Source of the DNA: Microbacterium elymi
Lineage (GTDB): Bacteria; Actinomycetota; Actinomycetes; Actinomycetales; Microbacteriaceae
Direction: 5' to 3'
Length of the DNA stretch: 64,000 bases
Assembly (NCBI RefSeq): GCF_021582895.2
Contig: NZ_CP091139.2
Coordinates: 1,364,001-1,428,000 of the forward strand
The position numbers were made by a program, and so were the translations under genes. Each line of letters starts with the position of its first letter. Position 1 is the first letter of the stretch. The notes under the pieces are model-generated. The model worked only from the letters and a program-made list of their open reading frames with translations. It was not told the origin of the DNA and searched no databases. Below, in pieces: positions 37,919 through 48,008 of the stretch.

Positions 37919-39134
37919 CTACTTCGGCGCGTCCGTCTTGAACTTCTCCGCCTGGTAGTCGGTGGCCGTCCAGACGCCGTCCTTGACCACCATGATGCCG
38001 ATGGCACTCGCGTCCAGGCCCATGTGGTCGGTCTTGCTGTAGTGGTAGTGGCCGTTCGGGGTCAGCAGATCGGTCGCCTCCAGCGCATCCCGGATCTTGT
38101 CCCGGTCGGTGGAGCCGGCCTTCTCGATCGCGTTCTTCAGCAGCTCGATCGCCGTCGCCCCGCCGTACGCGAACTCGGGCGGGTTCACGTTGTCGTGCTG
38201 TGCGCGCCACGGGCCGGCCACGGCCATCACCAGGTCCTTGTACGGACCGGCGGGGATGGCATCGGGGTCCAGCGCCGCGGTCGTGGCGCCGATGACGCCC
38301 TCGGCGGCGGCACCGGACGGCTCCAGCCACAGGTTGGACGCCTGCGAGCCGGTCACGTAGAACGGCACGCCCTTGCCGGCGATCTGCTTGGTGATGATGA
38401 CCGGCGCCGGACCGGAGCCCCACTGCACGAACGCGTCGGGCTTGGCGGCGACGACCTTGGTGATCAGCGGCGTGAAGTCGGTGGCGGCCGGGTCGTAGGC
38501 CTCGTCCAGCACGATCTGCATGCCGGCGGCCTCGGCCAGGCTCTTGGTCGACTTCTCACCCGTCTGCCCGTACAGGTCGGTGCCCGTGTAGGCCACGGCG
38601 ATGGTCTTGACGCCCTTCGCCTTCCAGTAGTCCACGAGGGCGGCGGCGTAGATCTTCGTGCTGCCGGGCGAGGTGAACGCGTAGGGGTTGCTGCCGTCCA
38701 CGTATCCGTCGACCGGGCTGAGCGCGATCGTCGGGATCTTGTACTGGGTGATGCTGGAGCTGACGGCCATCGCCGCGGACGTCATCGAACTGGCGAGCAT
38801 CGCCGAGTAGCTCGAGTCGGACGCCATCTGGTTGAACTGCTTGACCGACTCTGTGGGGTCGGTCTTGTCGTCGACGACGGTCAGTTCGATCTTCTGGCCG
38901 TTGATGCCGCCGGCCTTGTTGATGTCGGCGACCGTCTGCTCGGCCGCTTCCTTGTCACCAGCTCCGAGCGCCGACAGCGGGCCAGTCAGCGGCATGACCG
39001 CGCCGATCTTGATGGGCCCGGGCAGCGCTGCCGGACGGCGATGTGCTGCCTCCTGCGGAGCATCCCGCCAGCGCGAGCGCGGTGACGGATGCTGTGGCGA
39101 ATGCGGCGACGGCAAGCAGGGTCTTGGATCTCAT
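37919..39134 (-). CDS. livK: LivK-type substrate-binding lipoprotein
   Basis: A 404-residue binding protein with lipobox LALAG-C near residue 25 and family segments GPIKIGAVMPLTGPLSALG, INKAGGINGQKIEL and FVQWGSGPAPVIITKQ. The true ATG at 39134 (MRSKTLLAVAAFATAS) is in another frame from the body because of an extra G near 39028 (GGCAGCGCTGCCC). First gene of the operon livK-livG-livF-livH-livM-marR-cocE. The gene order differs from the liv operon at 1-4.2 kb, so the two systems are not recent duplicates. Confidence 0.9.
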
Positions 39135-39207
39135 GGTCTCTCCGATTCATCGTTGAACACAGAAGTCGGCGTCATCATCGGGTTGCATCGGCGCCATTAT
39201 CAGGTTG

Positions 39208-39220
39208 CCTGACTGTCAGG
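39208..39220. promoter_or_regulatory. Palindrome CCTGA-CTG-TCAGG upstream of livK
   Basis: A 5-3-5 inverted repeat in the 249-bp divergent gap between livK and the secreted hydrolase, about 75 bp before livK. Candidate operator, possibly for the MarR protein of this operon. Confidence 0.4.
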
Positions 39221-39383
39221 AAGTATGAACGAGCGAAGGGGTCGGAGTCAACCCTCAACCCCAGAACGATGCGAGGCCGTGACATCCGCTTCTTACGAAG
39301 GTCGGGAGCCGGACCCCCTTGTGCAATTCACAGGAGTCCTGATAATTGTTCCCGTCACCTACTGTTCGGACGAAGGAGTTCGC

Positions 39384-40769
39384 ATGACCAGAGGATTCAC
39401 CCGCGCCTTCACGACGGTCGCCGCAGCCGCGGCGCTCGTGCTCACCGGAGGTGTCGCCGCTCAGGCCGACGCCACGACCACCGCCCCCTCATCCACCCAC
39501 TTCACCGGGACCCTCGCCGACGGTGCGACCTGGGTCGCCGACAAGCCCGCCGACTGGAACGGCGTGCTCGTGCTGTACAGCCACGGCTTCGGCACGCTCA
39601 GTCCCTCCGACGCCCCGAACCCCGACACCCAGGCCGCGCTGCTGGATTCGGGCTACGCGCTGGTCGGATCCTCGTACAGCGGACCGAGCCTGTGGGCCCT
39701 GGCATCCGCCACCGACGACCAGTTCGCGGCGCTCGCCGCCGCGAAGAGCGTGATCGGCCACCCGCGGCAGGTGCTCGCCCTTGGCACGTCGATGGGCGGG
39801 CTGATCAGCGCGCAGGAGGCCGAGCGCGGCAACGGCCGCATCGACGGCGCCCTGACCACCTGCGGGCTGCTCGGCGGCGGGGTGAACCTGAACAACTACC
39901 AGCTCGACGGGGAGCACGCCATCGCCCAGCTGCTGGCCGATGACCCCGACATCCAGCTGGTCGACTACGCCGATTCCGGGCAGGTGCAGGCGGCGACGGC
40001 GGCGTTGACGGATGCCGTGACCGCCGGGCAGCAGACGGCCCAGGGCCGCGCGCGCATCGCGCTGGCAGCGGCTCTGATGCAGACGCCCGACTGGATCAGC
40101 GGCGACACCCCGCCCACCGGCTACGCCGAGCAGCAGGCGCAGGAGGCCGCGTGGCTGCCTCCGCAGCTGAGCTTCGTCATCTCGGGGCGCCCCTCGATCG
40201 AAGCATCCGCCGGCGGCAACGCGTCCTGGAACGTCGGCGTCGACTATGCGAAGATGATCCGGCGATCCGACCGGTACCCGCAGATCCGCGCGCTGTACCG
40301 GACGGCGGGGCTCAACCTCGACGCCGATCTGCGCACGCTCACCCGGACCGCCGACATCGCCCCGGATGCCGACGCGCTGCGCAACCTGACCGCGACGTCC
40401 ACGGTCACCGGCAAGATCACGGTGCCCGAGCTCACGCTGCACACGATCAGCGACCAGCTCGCGCCGATCACGTACGAGCGCCAGTACCGCGACCAGGTGA
40501 ACCGCGCCGGCCGCGGCCACCTGCTGCGCCAGGCGTACACGCAGTCGATCGGGCACTGCAACTTCACTCCGGCCGAGATCGTGGGCGCGCTGAACACCGT
40601 GCACGCCCGCGTGTCCACCGGCCACTGGCCGAGCACGACGGCGCATGCCCTGACCCGGGCGGCGGATGTCACGGGTTACGGCGACAGCAGCTTCATCACG
40701 TATCACCCGGCCACGTTCGTGAACGCGCGCACCTACCCGCCGCGGCACCACCGCCCCTCCTGGCGCTGA
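39384..40769 (+). CDS. Secreted alpha/beta hydrolase
   Basis: A 461-residue protein with a Sec signal peptide (RAFTTVAAAAALVLTGGVAAQA, cleavage likely near residue 30). The body is an alpha/beta hydrolase: SHGFG oxyanion segment near 68 and nucleophile GTSMGGLISAQE near 137. The late HTISDQLAPITYE could supply the acid and SIGHCNFTPAE the His. It is probably an extracellular esterase or peptidase; in this locus release of phenolic acids from plant esters is conceivable. Ribosome site AAGGAG. I do not recognise an exact family. Confidence 0.75.
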   Translation: MTRGFTRAFTTVAAAAALVLTGGVAAQADATTTAPSSTHFTGTLADGATWVADKPADWNGVLVLYSHGFGTLSPSDAPNPDTQAALLDSGYALVGSSYSGPSLWALASATDDQFAALAAAKSVIGHPRQVLALGTSMGGLISAQEAERGNGRIDGALTTCGLLGGGVNLNNYQLDGEHAIAQLLADDPDIQLVDYADSGQVQAATAALTDAVTAGQQTAQGRARIALAAALMQTPDWISGDTPPTGYAEQQAQEAAWLPPQLSFVISGRPSIEASAGGNASWNVGVDYAKMIRRSDRYPQIRALYRTAGLNLDADLRTLTRTADIAPDADALRNLTATSTVTGKITVPELTLHTISDQLAPITYERQYRDQVNRAGRGHLLRQAYTQSIGHCNFTPAEIVGALNTVHARVSTGHWPSTTAHALTRAADVTGYGDSSFITYHPATFVNARTYPPRHHRPSWR

Positions 40770-40865
40770 CCCGGGGTCTGATCCGGCCCGGGCTGGTGGG
40801 CCCGGGTCGGTTCGACCCGGTGCGCGGGCCGGGCGGCCGTGGTCGGTGCGCCCGGTCCGCTTCGC

Positions 40866-40911
40866 TGACTCGTCAGAAACGGTCGGAATCGGCATCCGAA
40901 TTCCGACCACT
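40866..40911. repeat. Dispersed inverted-repeat element, copy 2
   Basis: Carries CGTCAGAAACGGTCGGAAT and GAATTCCGACCACT around a short loop, the same core as 28663-28728 in opposite orientation. It again lies between convergent genes (hydrolase and SDR), so terminator function for both is likely. The rest of the 264-bp gap (40770-41033) shows nothing else. Confidence 0.7.
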
Positions 40912-41033
40912 CGGGGAAGGTGACGGCCTGTTCAGGTCCAGGCCGGAGCTCGAGGGAAGTCGGATGCCGACGGTCCCGCCGCGAACGTGGCCGTCCGCGA
41001 CGCGATGGGGTTCGGCGCGCGCTGACGGGCCGG

Positions 41034-41876
41034 CTATTTCGCGCCGGCCTGGCCGACGTTGCGCATCGCGAAGCCGCCGCCGTCGACGTAGAGGATCTGG
41101 CCGGACACCCAGCGGGCGGCGTCGGTGGAGAAGAACAGGGCCGCCGAGGCGATGTCCCAGTTGTTGCCCTCGACTCCCATCGCCACGTTCTGCCGGCGGA
41201 TCTCGCGCTGCTCCTGGTTCATGCCGTGCGCGGCGAACGCGCCCCAGATCATGCCCACGCGGACGCAGTTGACGCGGATGCGGCGCGGCGCGAGGGTTGC
41301 GGCGGCGCCGGTGGTGAGCTTCTCCAGCGCCGCCTTGGCGATGCTGTACGGCAGGCCGGGTCCGCGGCCCTCGGCCGCGCCGGACGAGATCAGCACGGCC
41401 GAGCCGCCCTCGGTCATGTGCTTCTGCGCATGCCGCAGCAGGTACCAGGCCGACTTCAGGTTGAGGTCCATGGCGAAGTCCCACGCCTCGACGCTCGTCT
41501 CGAAGATGCCCTCCACGCCGCCGCCGCCGATCGAGTCGGCGACCACGTCGATCCGTCCGAAGCGCGCGATGACGGCGTCCACCGTCCGGGCGACATCCGC
41601 GTCGTCGACCATGTCCACGATGAAGGCCTCGGCCTCGCCGCCCGCGGCCCGGATGCCGTCGACGGTGCGCTGCGCGGCGGCCTCGTCCCGATCGAGCACC
41701 GCCACGGCGGCGCCGTTGCGGTGGTACAGCCACGCCATCGCGAAGCCCACGCCCCCCTCGGGGCCGCTCAGTCCGCCGCCAGCGACGACGGCGACCCGGC
41801 CGGGCAACCACGGCGGCCCTGCCGTGGCGAGGGCATCGGTGACGGGGAATTCCCACGTGGACGGATCGCTGGGCAT
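41034..41876 (-). CDS. Short-chain dehydrogenase/reductase
   Basis: A 280-residue SDR. The cofactor loop VVAGGGLSGPEGGVGFAMA (around 31-48) is longer than the usual TGxxxGxG. DMVDDADV, ADSIGGGGVEGIF, SSGAAEGRGPGLPYSIAKAALEKL (active-site Ser, Tyr, Lys) and SGQILYVDGGG follow. Substrate unknown. It is downstream of the UGSC-like pair on the same strand (134-bp gap) and may belong with them. Confidence 0.85.
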   Translation of the reverse strand: MPSDPSTWEFPVTDALATAGPPWLPGRVAVVAGGGLSGPEGGVGFAMAWLYHRNGAAVAVLDRDEAAAQRTVDGIRAAGGEAEAFIVDMVDDADVARTVDAVIARFGRIDVVADSIGGGGVEGIFETSVEAWDFAMDLNLKSAWYLLRHAQKHMTEGGSAVLISSGAAEGRGPGLPYSIAKAALEKLTTGAAATLAPRRIRVNCVRVGMIWGAFAAHGMNQEQREIRRQNVAMGVEGNNWDIASAALFFSTDAARWVSGQILYVDGGGFAMRNVGQAGAK

Positions 41877-42010
41877 CGGGTCGCTCCTTCGTGTCGGGAT
41901 GTCTCCCACTCTGGCCGACCGGCACCTCCCGCCACGTGGTCGGTTTCGCCGGGCGGAAGCCCAGGCCGCGCGCCCGAAGAAGTCAGCGGCCGATGTCGAG
42001 CCCCGAGCCC

Positions 42011-43041
42011 TCACCTCACCGGGAAGGCCCGGCCGGACCACTCCCCGAACACGCGGAACACCATCGACATGGCGGCGTTCGGCGAGCCGGCGACGATGAT
42101 CGGCAGGCTGACGGCGGATGCGTCGGCGAAGACCGGGTGGAAGTGGTCGTCCGGGAACGGACCCTCCGGCAGCCGGCTGAGCCCCTTGCCCACCGCGGCG
42201 AGCTCGCCCTCCGTCCGGCCGGCGTGTGCGACGAGCCACTCGCGTACGTCCTGCTTCGACATCCCCGCCTCGGCGAAGACCCGCGCGTGGTCCGGGTTGA
42301 GCACAATGCCCACCGAGGAATGACGGAAGATCCAGGCACCGGACCGCTGGATCGTGTCGGCGAGATCGCGCAGAACCTCGACCGGGTCGGTGAAGTGCCG
42401 GTTGTCGACGAACTCGCACGTGCGCACCAGCATCACCGACACCGCGCTGTCGCCCGGCTCGAGCCCGCCGTCGACCGAGAACGGCTCCCACGGGCTGGAC
42501 TCCTCGTCCTCGGCGATGCCCATCGTCCACCGGCCGGGAAGTCCCTGGGTCGCCTGCTCGAACTCATGCGGGCGGATGCCGAACCCGTTGCGCACGGTCA
42601 GTCCGAGGGCGCGCGGGATGGCCGCATTGGCCCGGAATCCCGGCCCGAGCACGCCCCCGGCGGCGTTCACGCCGAGTTCGGCGCGCAGCGGCCCGTTCAC
42701 GATCACCAGCGGCGCCGGCCCACTCGTGCTCTGCCATCCACCGCCGCCGGCGGCTCGATCGGCCGAGAGGGCATCCCACGCGGCCAGCACCGCCGGGAAG
42801 TACTCCGGCCGACAGCCGGCCATCACCGCGTGCACGGCCGCGTCGCGCACCGTGACCGCCCGGCCCAGGCCGACGTGCCGGGCGACGATCTCGTCCGGGT
42901 CGCGCGTGGTGCCGGCCAGGAACCCGGCGATCGACTCCTCGGTCGCCGGCAGCACGGCAGCCCGTCCGACCAGCCCCGCTCGTACAGATGGTCGGCGACG
43001 GCGTGGGCCGCCTGCGGGTCGAGGACGGTGTCGGCGCTCAC
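42011..43041 (-). CDS. Partner protein of the UGSC-like gene, function unknown
   Basis: A 343-residue soluble protein starting at GTG 43041, overlapping the stop of the CGSC gene by 4 bp (GTGA). The N-terminus DHLYERGWSDGLPVLPATEESIAGFLAGT is followed by VRDAAVHAVMAGCRPEYFPAVLAAWDAL, PLVIVNGPLRAELGVN and the late PVFADASAVSLPIIVAGSPNAAMS. One base is lost near 42961 (LPVLPATEE expected). I cannot name a function; proteins of this shape occur next to UGSC-type (seleno)proteins, which suggests a two-subunit enzyme. Confidence 0.7.
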
Positions 43042-43631
43042 GCGGCCGGCCCCGCGGAATCCGTCATCCGCGCTGCGGCATCCGCCACCGGCTCCGCGGC
43101 ATCCGTCATCCGCGCCGCGACCGCGTCGGCCAGCTCGTGCGCCCGGACTCCCAGCTCGTCGGCGCTGAGGTTGGCGACCGGATGGGCGGTGAGCAGATAG
43201 GGGAAGCCGCCGTCGCCCTTCAGATCGGCCATCGCCTGGGCGGTCGTCGCGAATGCATCGGTGCAGATGACCGCGGTGGGGATCCCGGCCTGCTCCAGCG
43301 CCACCCCGTCGGCGATCGCCGCGGCGCTGCACGAGCCGCAGTCGCCCACGCCGATCACGACCACGTCGCACTCGGCGGTCAGCTCGTGCAGCAGCTCGTC
43401 GGACAGGGGCAGCGCGAACGGCCGCTTGGTCCGGGCCACGAGCCGCCCGGCGCCGTGCCGATCGGCGAGGATCTCACCCAGGTCGCCGAGCAGTGCGGCG
43501 GCGTTGCGCTTGGTGTTCTCCAGCAGCCCGACCCGCAGTCCGTGCAGCGAGGGCTGCCTCGGCGCACGGCGCGGACTCGGGGTCGGCACGACGCGGGCCG
43601 TGCTCACGGTCGGATCGATGATGGTCTGCAT
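43038..43631 (-). CDS. UGSC-like protein with CGSC motif
   Basis: A 197-residue protein with GVGDCGSCSAA at about 94-104 (Cys98, Cys101) inside a small alpha/beta domain (GLRVGLLENTKRNA, then CDVVVIGVGDCGSCSA, then GIPTAVICTDAF). This is the layout of the UGSC family in which the first Cys is selenocysteine in some bacteria; here both are Cys. The C-terminus carries an imperfect duplication (ARMTDAAEPVADAAARMTDS). Thiol redox or metal chemistry is likely; the substrate is unknown. Translationally coupled to the partner gene. Confidence 0.72.
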   Translation of the reverse strand: MQTIIDPTVSTARVVPTPSPRRAPRQPSLHGLRVGLLENTKRNAAALLGDLGEILADRHGAGRLVARTKRPFALPLSDELLHELTAECDVVVIGVGDCGSCSAAAIADGVALEQAGIPTAVICTDAFATTAQAMADLKGDGGFPYLLTAHPVANLSADELGVRAHELADAVAARMTDAAEPVADAAARMTDSAGPAA

Positions 43632-43763
43632 CGCGGGTCCTCCTGGCGTCTCGCGTCGGACCAGGATGCGACGCCGAGACCGTCGCCGTCGCCGGCCGCT
43701 TCCGCGCGGTGGAAGCGGAACTGCAAGCCGAACTGCGACGCCGGGTCGGACGGACGCCCCCGC

Positions 43764-44586
43764 TCAGCGCCGCGCGAGATGCCGCAGGTGGAATTCCCGC
43801 GCGCCCGGGCTCATCGGCGCCGGCCGGTCCAGCAGCGCATGCGAGGCCCGCACCGCGGTGCCGCGCACGAGCTCGGCGTACTGCTCGGGCTCATGCCGGT
43901 CCAACAGGCACACCAGACCGACGGATGCCTCGACCTGGCCATCCGGTCCGGTCACCGGCGCCGCCACCGAGCCGGCGCGTGCGGTCAGCAGGCCGCGCGT
44001 GATCGAGACGCGGTCGTGGCGGATGCGCTCCAGCAGCGCGCGCAGCTCACCCGGGTCGACGATCGTCTGCGGCGTGTAGCGACGCAGGGGGCCCCTCAGG
44101 TACTCGTCGATCACGTCGTCCGGGGCGAACGCGAGCAGCACCAGGCCCGTGCCGCCGACGTGCATCGGCAGCCGACCGCCGATGCGGTTCTGGCCGGTGT
44201 AGTTCGGATGCGGGCGCAGCGCCTCGAGGTAGATGAGATCCAGCCCGTTGCGCACCGCGAAGTGGACGGTCATGTTCGTGCGCCGGTGCAGATCGATCAG
44301 ATGCGGCAGTGCCCGCTCACGCAAGCCGCAAGCCCTCGGTGGAGGTCGAGGCCAGTTCGAGGATCTTCGGCCCCAGCCGGTACTTGCCGCACTCGTCGAC
44401 CTCCAGGCCCTCCCACGCGAGCACCTCGTGCACGAGCCGGTGGGTGGTGGTCAGCGTCAGCCCGGCGTGGCGGCTGATCTCAGACAGGGTGAGCCGCCCG
44501 CCGCCCTTCGTGAACGCGCCCAGCAACGCGAGCACACGGCCGGCCGCGGTCATCTTCGGTGCATCGATCAGGCTGTCGGCGGACAT
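43764..44586 (-). CDS. IclR-family regulator
   Basis: A 273-residue IclR protein with helix-turn-helix LSEISRHAGLTLTTTHRLVHEVL near residue 35 and effector domain NRIGGRLPMHVGGTGLVLLAF. One extra T near 44332 (CGGCTTGCG for CGGCTGCG) ends the raw frame after EGLRLA. Lying between the UGSC-like genes and the peptide-type ABC operon, it may control either. Confidence 0.85.
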
Positions 44587-44667
44587 CGTCGCTCCTCCCT
44601 CACCGTCGGAATCGACGCTAGGCCCACGGCTGCCGCCGATGATCGCCCTTTTCGCTGCACGGAAGAC

Positions 44668-44700
44668 GGCGGGGCCGCCCGGATCCCGGACGGCCCCGCC
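44668..44700 (-). terminator. Terminator of the dpp-type operon
   Basis: GGCGGGGCCGCCCGG at 44668-44682 pairs with CCGGACGGCCCCGCC at 44686-44700 (one mismatch, 3-base loop), about 30 bp after the binding-protein stop on the minus strand. The IclR gene starts beyond it. Confidence 0.65.
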
Positions 44701-44732
44701 GCTGTGCTGTCGCTGCCTCGCCGCCGTGCGGA

Positions 44733-46323
44733 TCAGCCCTTCAGCGACATCGTGGTCCACGGCAGCATGCTCGTGGACGGCTGGCGGTCCAGCTGCCCGT
44801 CCCAGCGCGTGGTGTTCACCGTCGGGAACGAGCCGTAGTACCAGCTGATCGGCGCGTAGAACATCAGCTCGTCGGCCCGCTGCTGCAGGTCCTTGAAGGC
44901 CTCGCCGCGCTGGGCGCGGTCGGTGGTGGCCAGGGCGGCGTCGGCATCCTTCTGGATCCGGTCGTCGCAGATCTGCGAGGGGTTGGATGCCGCGGCCCGG
45001 TCGGGGTTGCAGGCATACCAACGCACGATCCCGGTGCTCGGATCGGCCCCGACGGTGGACCGCAGGAACGCGAGGTCGAAGTCGCTGTCGGTGTACACCT
45101 TCTCGGTGAACACGCTCCCCGAGGTGCCGACGAGGTTCGTCTTGATGCCCACCTCGGCCAGCTGCGACTTGACCATCTCGGCGGTGGCGGCCACCTCGGA
45201 AAGCTCGGAGATGTACCGCACGTTCAGCGTGAACCGGGTGCCGTCGGCCTTCTTCGGGAACCCGGCGTCATCCAGCGCCGCGTTGATCGCATCGACGTTC
45301 CGGGGATACTCGCGGTCGAAGTCGATGTCGGTGTTCAGCGCCCAGTCCAGCTCGGGCGGGAAGAACCCGGTGGCGGGCTCGCCGAGCCCGGCCAGGGCGA
45401 CGTCGGTGACCGCCTTGCGGTCGATCGCCGAGAACACCGCCTTGCGCACGGCGGGATCGGCCAGCGCGGTGCTCTTGCCGTTCATCATCACGGTCACGTC
45501 CTGCGGGAAGAACCCGGTCCGCTGCAGTTCCAGGTTCGGGTCGTCGGCGACCTTCTTCTGCTGTGACGGGTCGACGTCGGCACGGTCCACCTCGCCGGTC
45601 GACAGCGCCGCCATCCGCGCGTTCGGATCGGTCATGATCGGGTAGACGGTCCGGTCGACCTGCACCTTTCCGCCCCAGTAGTCCGGGTTCTTCACGAGGA
45701 CGACCTGCTGGCCGGACTCATACGAGTCGAACTTCATCGGGCCGGTGCCGATCGGGGCCATGTTGGCCTTGTTCGTGACGTAGTCGGTGCCCTCGTACAC
45801 GTGCTTGGGCAGCATGAACTGCTGCGCGACGGTCTCGAGCACGGGCCCGTACGTCTCGGAGAAGTGCACCACCACGGTGTGCTCGTCGGTGACCTCCACG
45901 GACGAGATGTGGTCGGCCAGCGCGGCGCCGAACGTCTGCAGGGCGACGATCTCGTCGAAGTTGAACTTGACGTCCTCGGCGGTGAACGGCTCGCCGTCGT
46001 GCCATTTCACGCCGGAGCGCAGATGCAGCGTGAGCTCGAGCCCGTCGTCGCTCAGGTCCCACGACTCGGCCAGCCCGGGGGTGAGCTTGCCGGTCTCGTC
46101 GATCCGGATCAGCGTGTCCATGATCTGGGCGCTGAACATCGTCGGCGTGGCGCCGCTGATGAGCTGTCCGTTCAAGCCCATCGGGTCGTCGGCGATCGCC
46201 TGGACGTACACCTTCTCGCCGTCGGCATCCGCGCTTCCGCCGGTGCAAGCCGGTGGCGACCAGCGCCAGCGCCGCGAGGGCACCGACGATCCCGGCCACC
46301 CGGGTGCTGTTTCTTCTGCTCAT
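44733..46323 (-). CDS. DppA/OppA-type substrate-binding lipoprotein
   Basis: A 529-residue SBP_bac_5 protein with lipobox LVATG-C near residue 24 and family segments [35 protein letters not shown] (around 85-120) and NPDYWGGK. One extra T near 46246 hides the lipobox Cys. Last gene of the operon dppB-C-D-F-A. The real ligand could be a peptide, nickel chelate or sugar-aromatic conjugate. Confidence 0.88.
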
Positions 46324-46351
46324 GATCTTCCTCTCGGTGGGGAGCCGGCCG

Positions 46352-47129
46352 TCATGCCAGGACGGGGCTGCGGCCAGCAGCTCCTTGGTGTACGGATGCC
46401 GGGGGTCGGCGAAGATGGCGTCCTTGCTGTTCTCTTCGACGATCCGGCCGTCCTTCATCACGTAGACGTAGTCGGCGACCTTGCGCACCACGGCCAGATC
46501 GTGCGTGATGAACACGTATCCGACGCCGAGCCGCTCCTGCAGGTCGCGCATGACGTGCAGCACGCCGGCCTTGACCGAGGCATCCAGCGCGGAGACCGCC
46601 TCGTCGGCGATGATCACGCGCGGGTCCAGCGCGATCGCGCGGGCGATGAGCACGCGCTGGCGCTGGCCGCCGCTGAGCTCGTGCGGGAACCGGTCGACGA
46701 ACCGGTCGGCCGGGCTCATCCCGACCAGCGCCAGCACGTCGGCGGTCTTCTCGCGCACGGCGCTGCGGCTGCGCGCCATGCGGTGCAAGCCGGATCACTT
46801 CGCCGATCGCCTCGCCGACGCGCTTGCGCGGGTTCAGCGACCCGGCCGGATCCTGCAGGCACCGCCTGCACCCGCCGCCGGTAGGCGACGGTGGCGGCGC
46901 GACCCATCTGCCGCAGCGGCACGCCGTCGAGTTCGACGCTTCCGCCGGTCGGGGCCAGCAGGTCCAGGAGCAGGCGGCCCAGCGTGCTCTTGCCGCTGCC
47001 GCTCTCGCCCACGATCGCGATGAACCTGCCGGGCTCGGCCCGCAGAGTCACGTCCGTCACGGCCGCCACCTCGCCGCCGCCGCGCCGTGCGCGGAACACC
47101 TTCGACACGTTCTTGGCCTCAAGAAGCAC
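46352..47129 (-). CDS. DppF/OppF-type ABC ATPase
   Basis: A 258-residue ATPase starting at GTG 47129: Walker A GESGSGKSTLG near 43, signature LSGGQRQRVLIARAI and Walker B VIIADEAVSALD. Extra bases near 46788 (GTGCAAGCC) and 46858, and a missing C near 46368, disturb it. As read, it runs on into the lipoprotein gene, but restoring one C in the CCCC run gives the normal end LLAAAPVLA-stop at 46352. Its start overlaps the dppD stop by 11 bp. Confidence 0.83.
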
Positions 47130-48008
47130 GGGCGACCTCCTCGGCCAGTTCGCGGCGCAGGGCCGGCGGGATGGAGTACAGCTCCAGTCCCTCGTCGGTC
47201 ACGCTGCGCACGCTGCGCAGCGAGCGCCTGGGTGTAGGGATGCTGCGGGTGATGCAGCACCTCGTCGGTGGCGCCGTCCTCTACGATCCGGCCGTTGTAC
47301 ATGACGTAGATCCGGTCGGTCATGCCGGCCACCACGGCGACGTCGTGCGAGATCAGGATGAGGGATGCCCCGGCCCCGGTCACGGCCGCCTCCAGTGTGT
47401 GCGGCGACCCGCCGCTGCACCGTGGCGTCCAGCGCCGTGGTCGGCTCGTCGGCGATGATCAGTTCCGGCTGCTTGGCCAGGGCGATGGCGATCAGCACCC
47501 GCTGGCGCATGCCGCCGCTGAGCTCGTGCGGGAAGCGCTCGGCGACGTCCTCGACCCGGTCCAGCCCGGCCTCGGCCAGCGACCGGTGCACATGGGCGAG
47601 CACGTCGGCCCGCGGCATCCCACCGTGCACGCGCACCGATTCGGCGACCTGTCGCCCGATCTTCATGGTGGGGTTCAGGAACGTGAGCGGGTCCTGGAAC
47701 ACCATGCTCACGGTGCGGGAGCGCACCGTGTCCCATGCGTCGCGCGAAGCGCCCAGCATCTCGAGGCCGCACATCCGGATCGAGCCGTGCACCCGCACCC
47801 GGGGCGAGGTGGGCAGCAGGCCTGCGATCGCGCGGCCGGTCACGGACTTGCCGGATCCGGATTCGCCCACGATCCCGATCCGCTCGCCGTCGGCGACGGT
47901 CAGGTCGACGGCGGTGACCGCTTCGATCTCGTCGCGTTCACCGGACGGCAGCACGACGTTGAGGCCGGCGACCTGGAGCAGCGGCGTCGACGGGGCATTC
48001 GCACTCAT
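47119..48008 (-). CDS. DppD/OppD-type ABC ATPase
   Basis: A 295-residue ATPase: Walker A GESGSGKSVTGRA near 47, VSMVFQDPLTFLNPTMKIG near 98, signature LSGGMRQRVLIAIAL and Walker B LIIADEPTTALD. Two extra bases (near 47409 and 47221) disturb the C-terminal part, which should read AAHLEAAVTGAGASLILISHD and then PYTQALLRSV. The start overlaps the dppC stop by 4 bp. Confidence 0.86.

Noticed and set aside
46323..47129. Fusion of the DppF-type ATPase with the DppA-type lipoprotein
   Set aside because: The second protein has a lipoprotein signal peptide and a ribosome site; restoring one C in a C-run near 46368 recreates the normal ATPase stop.
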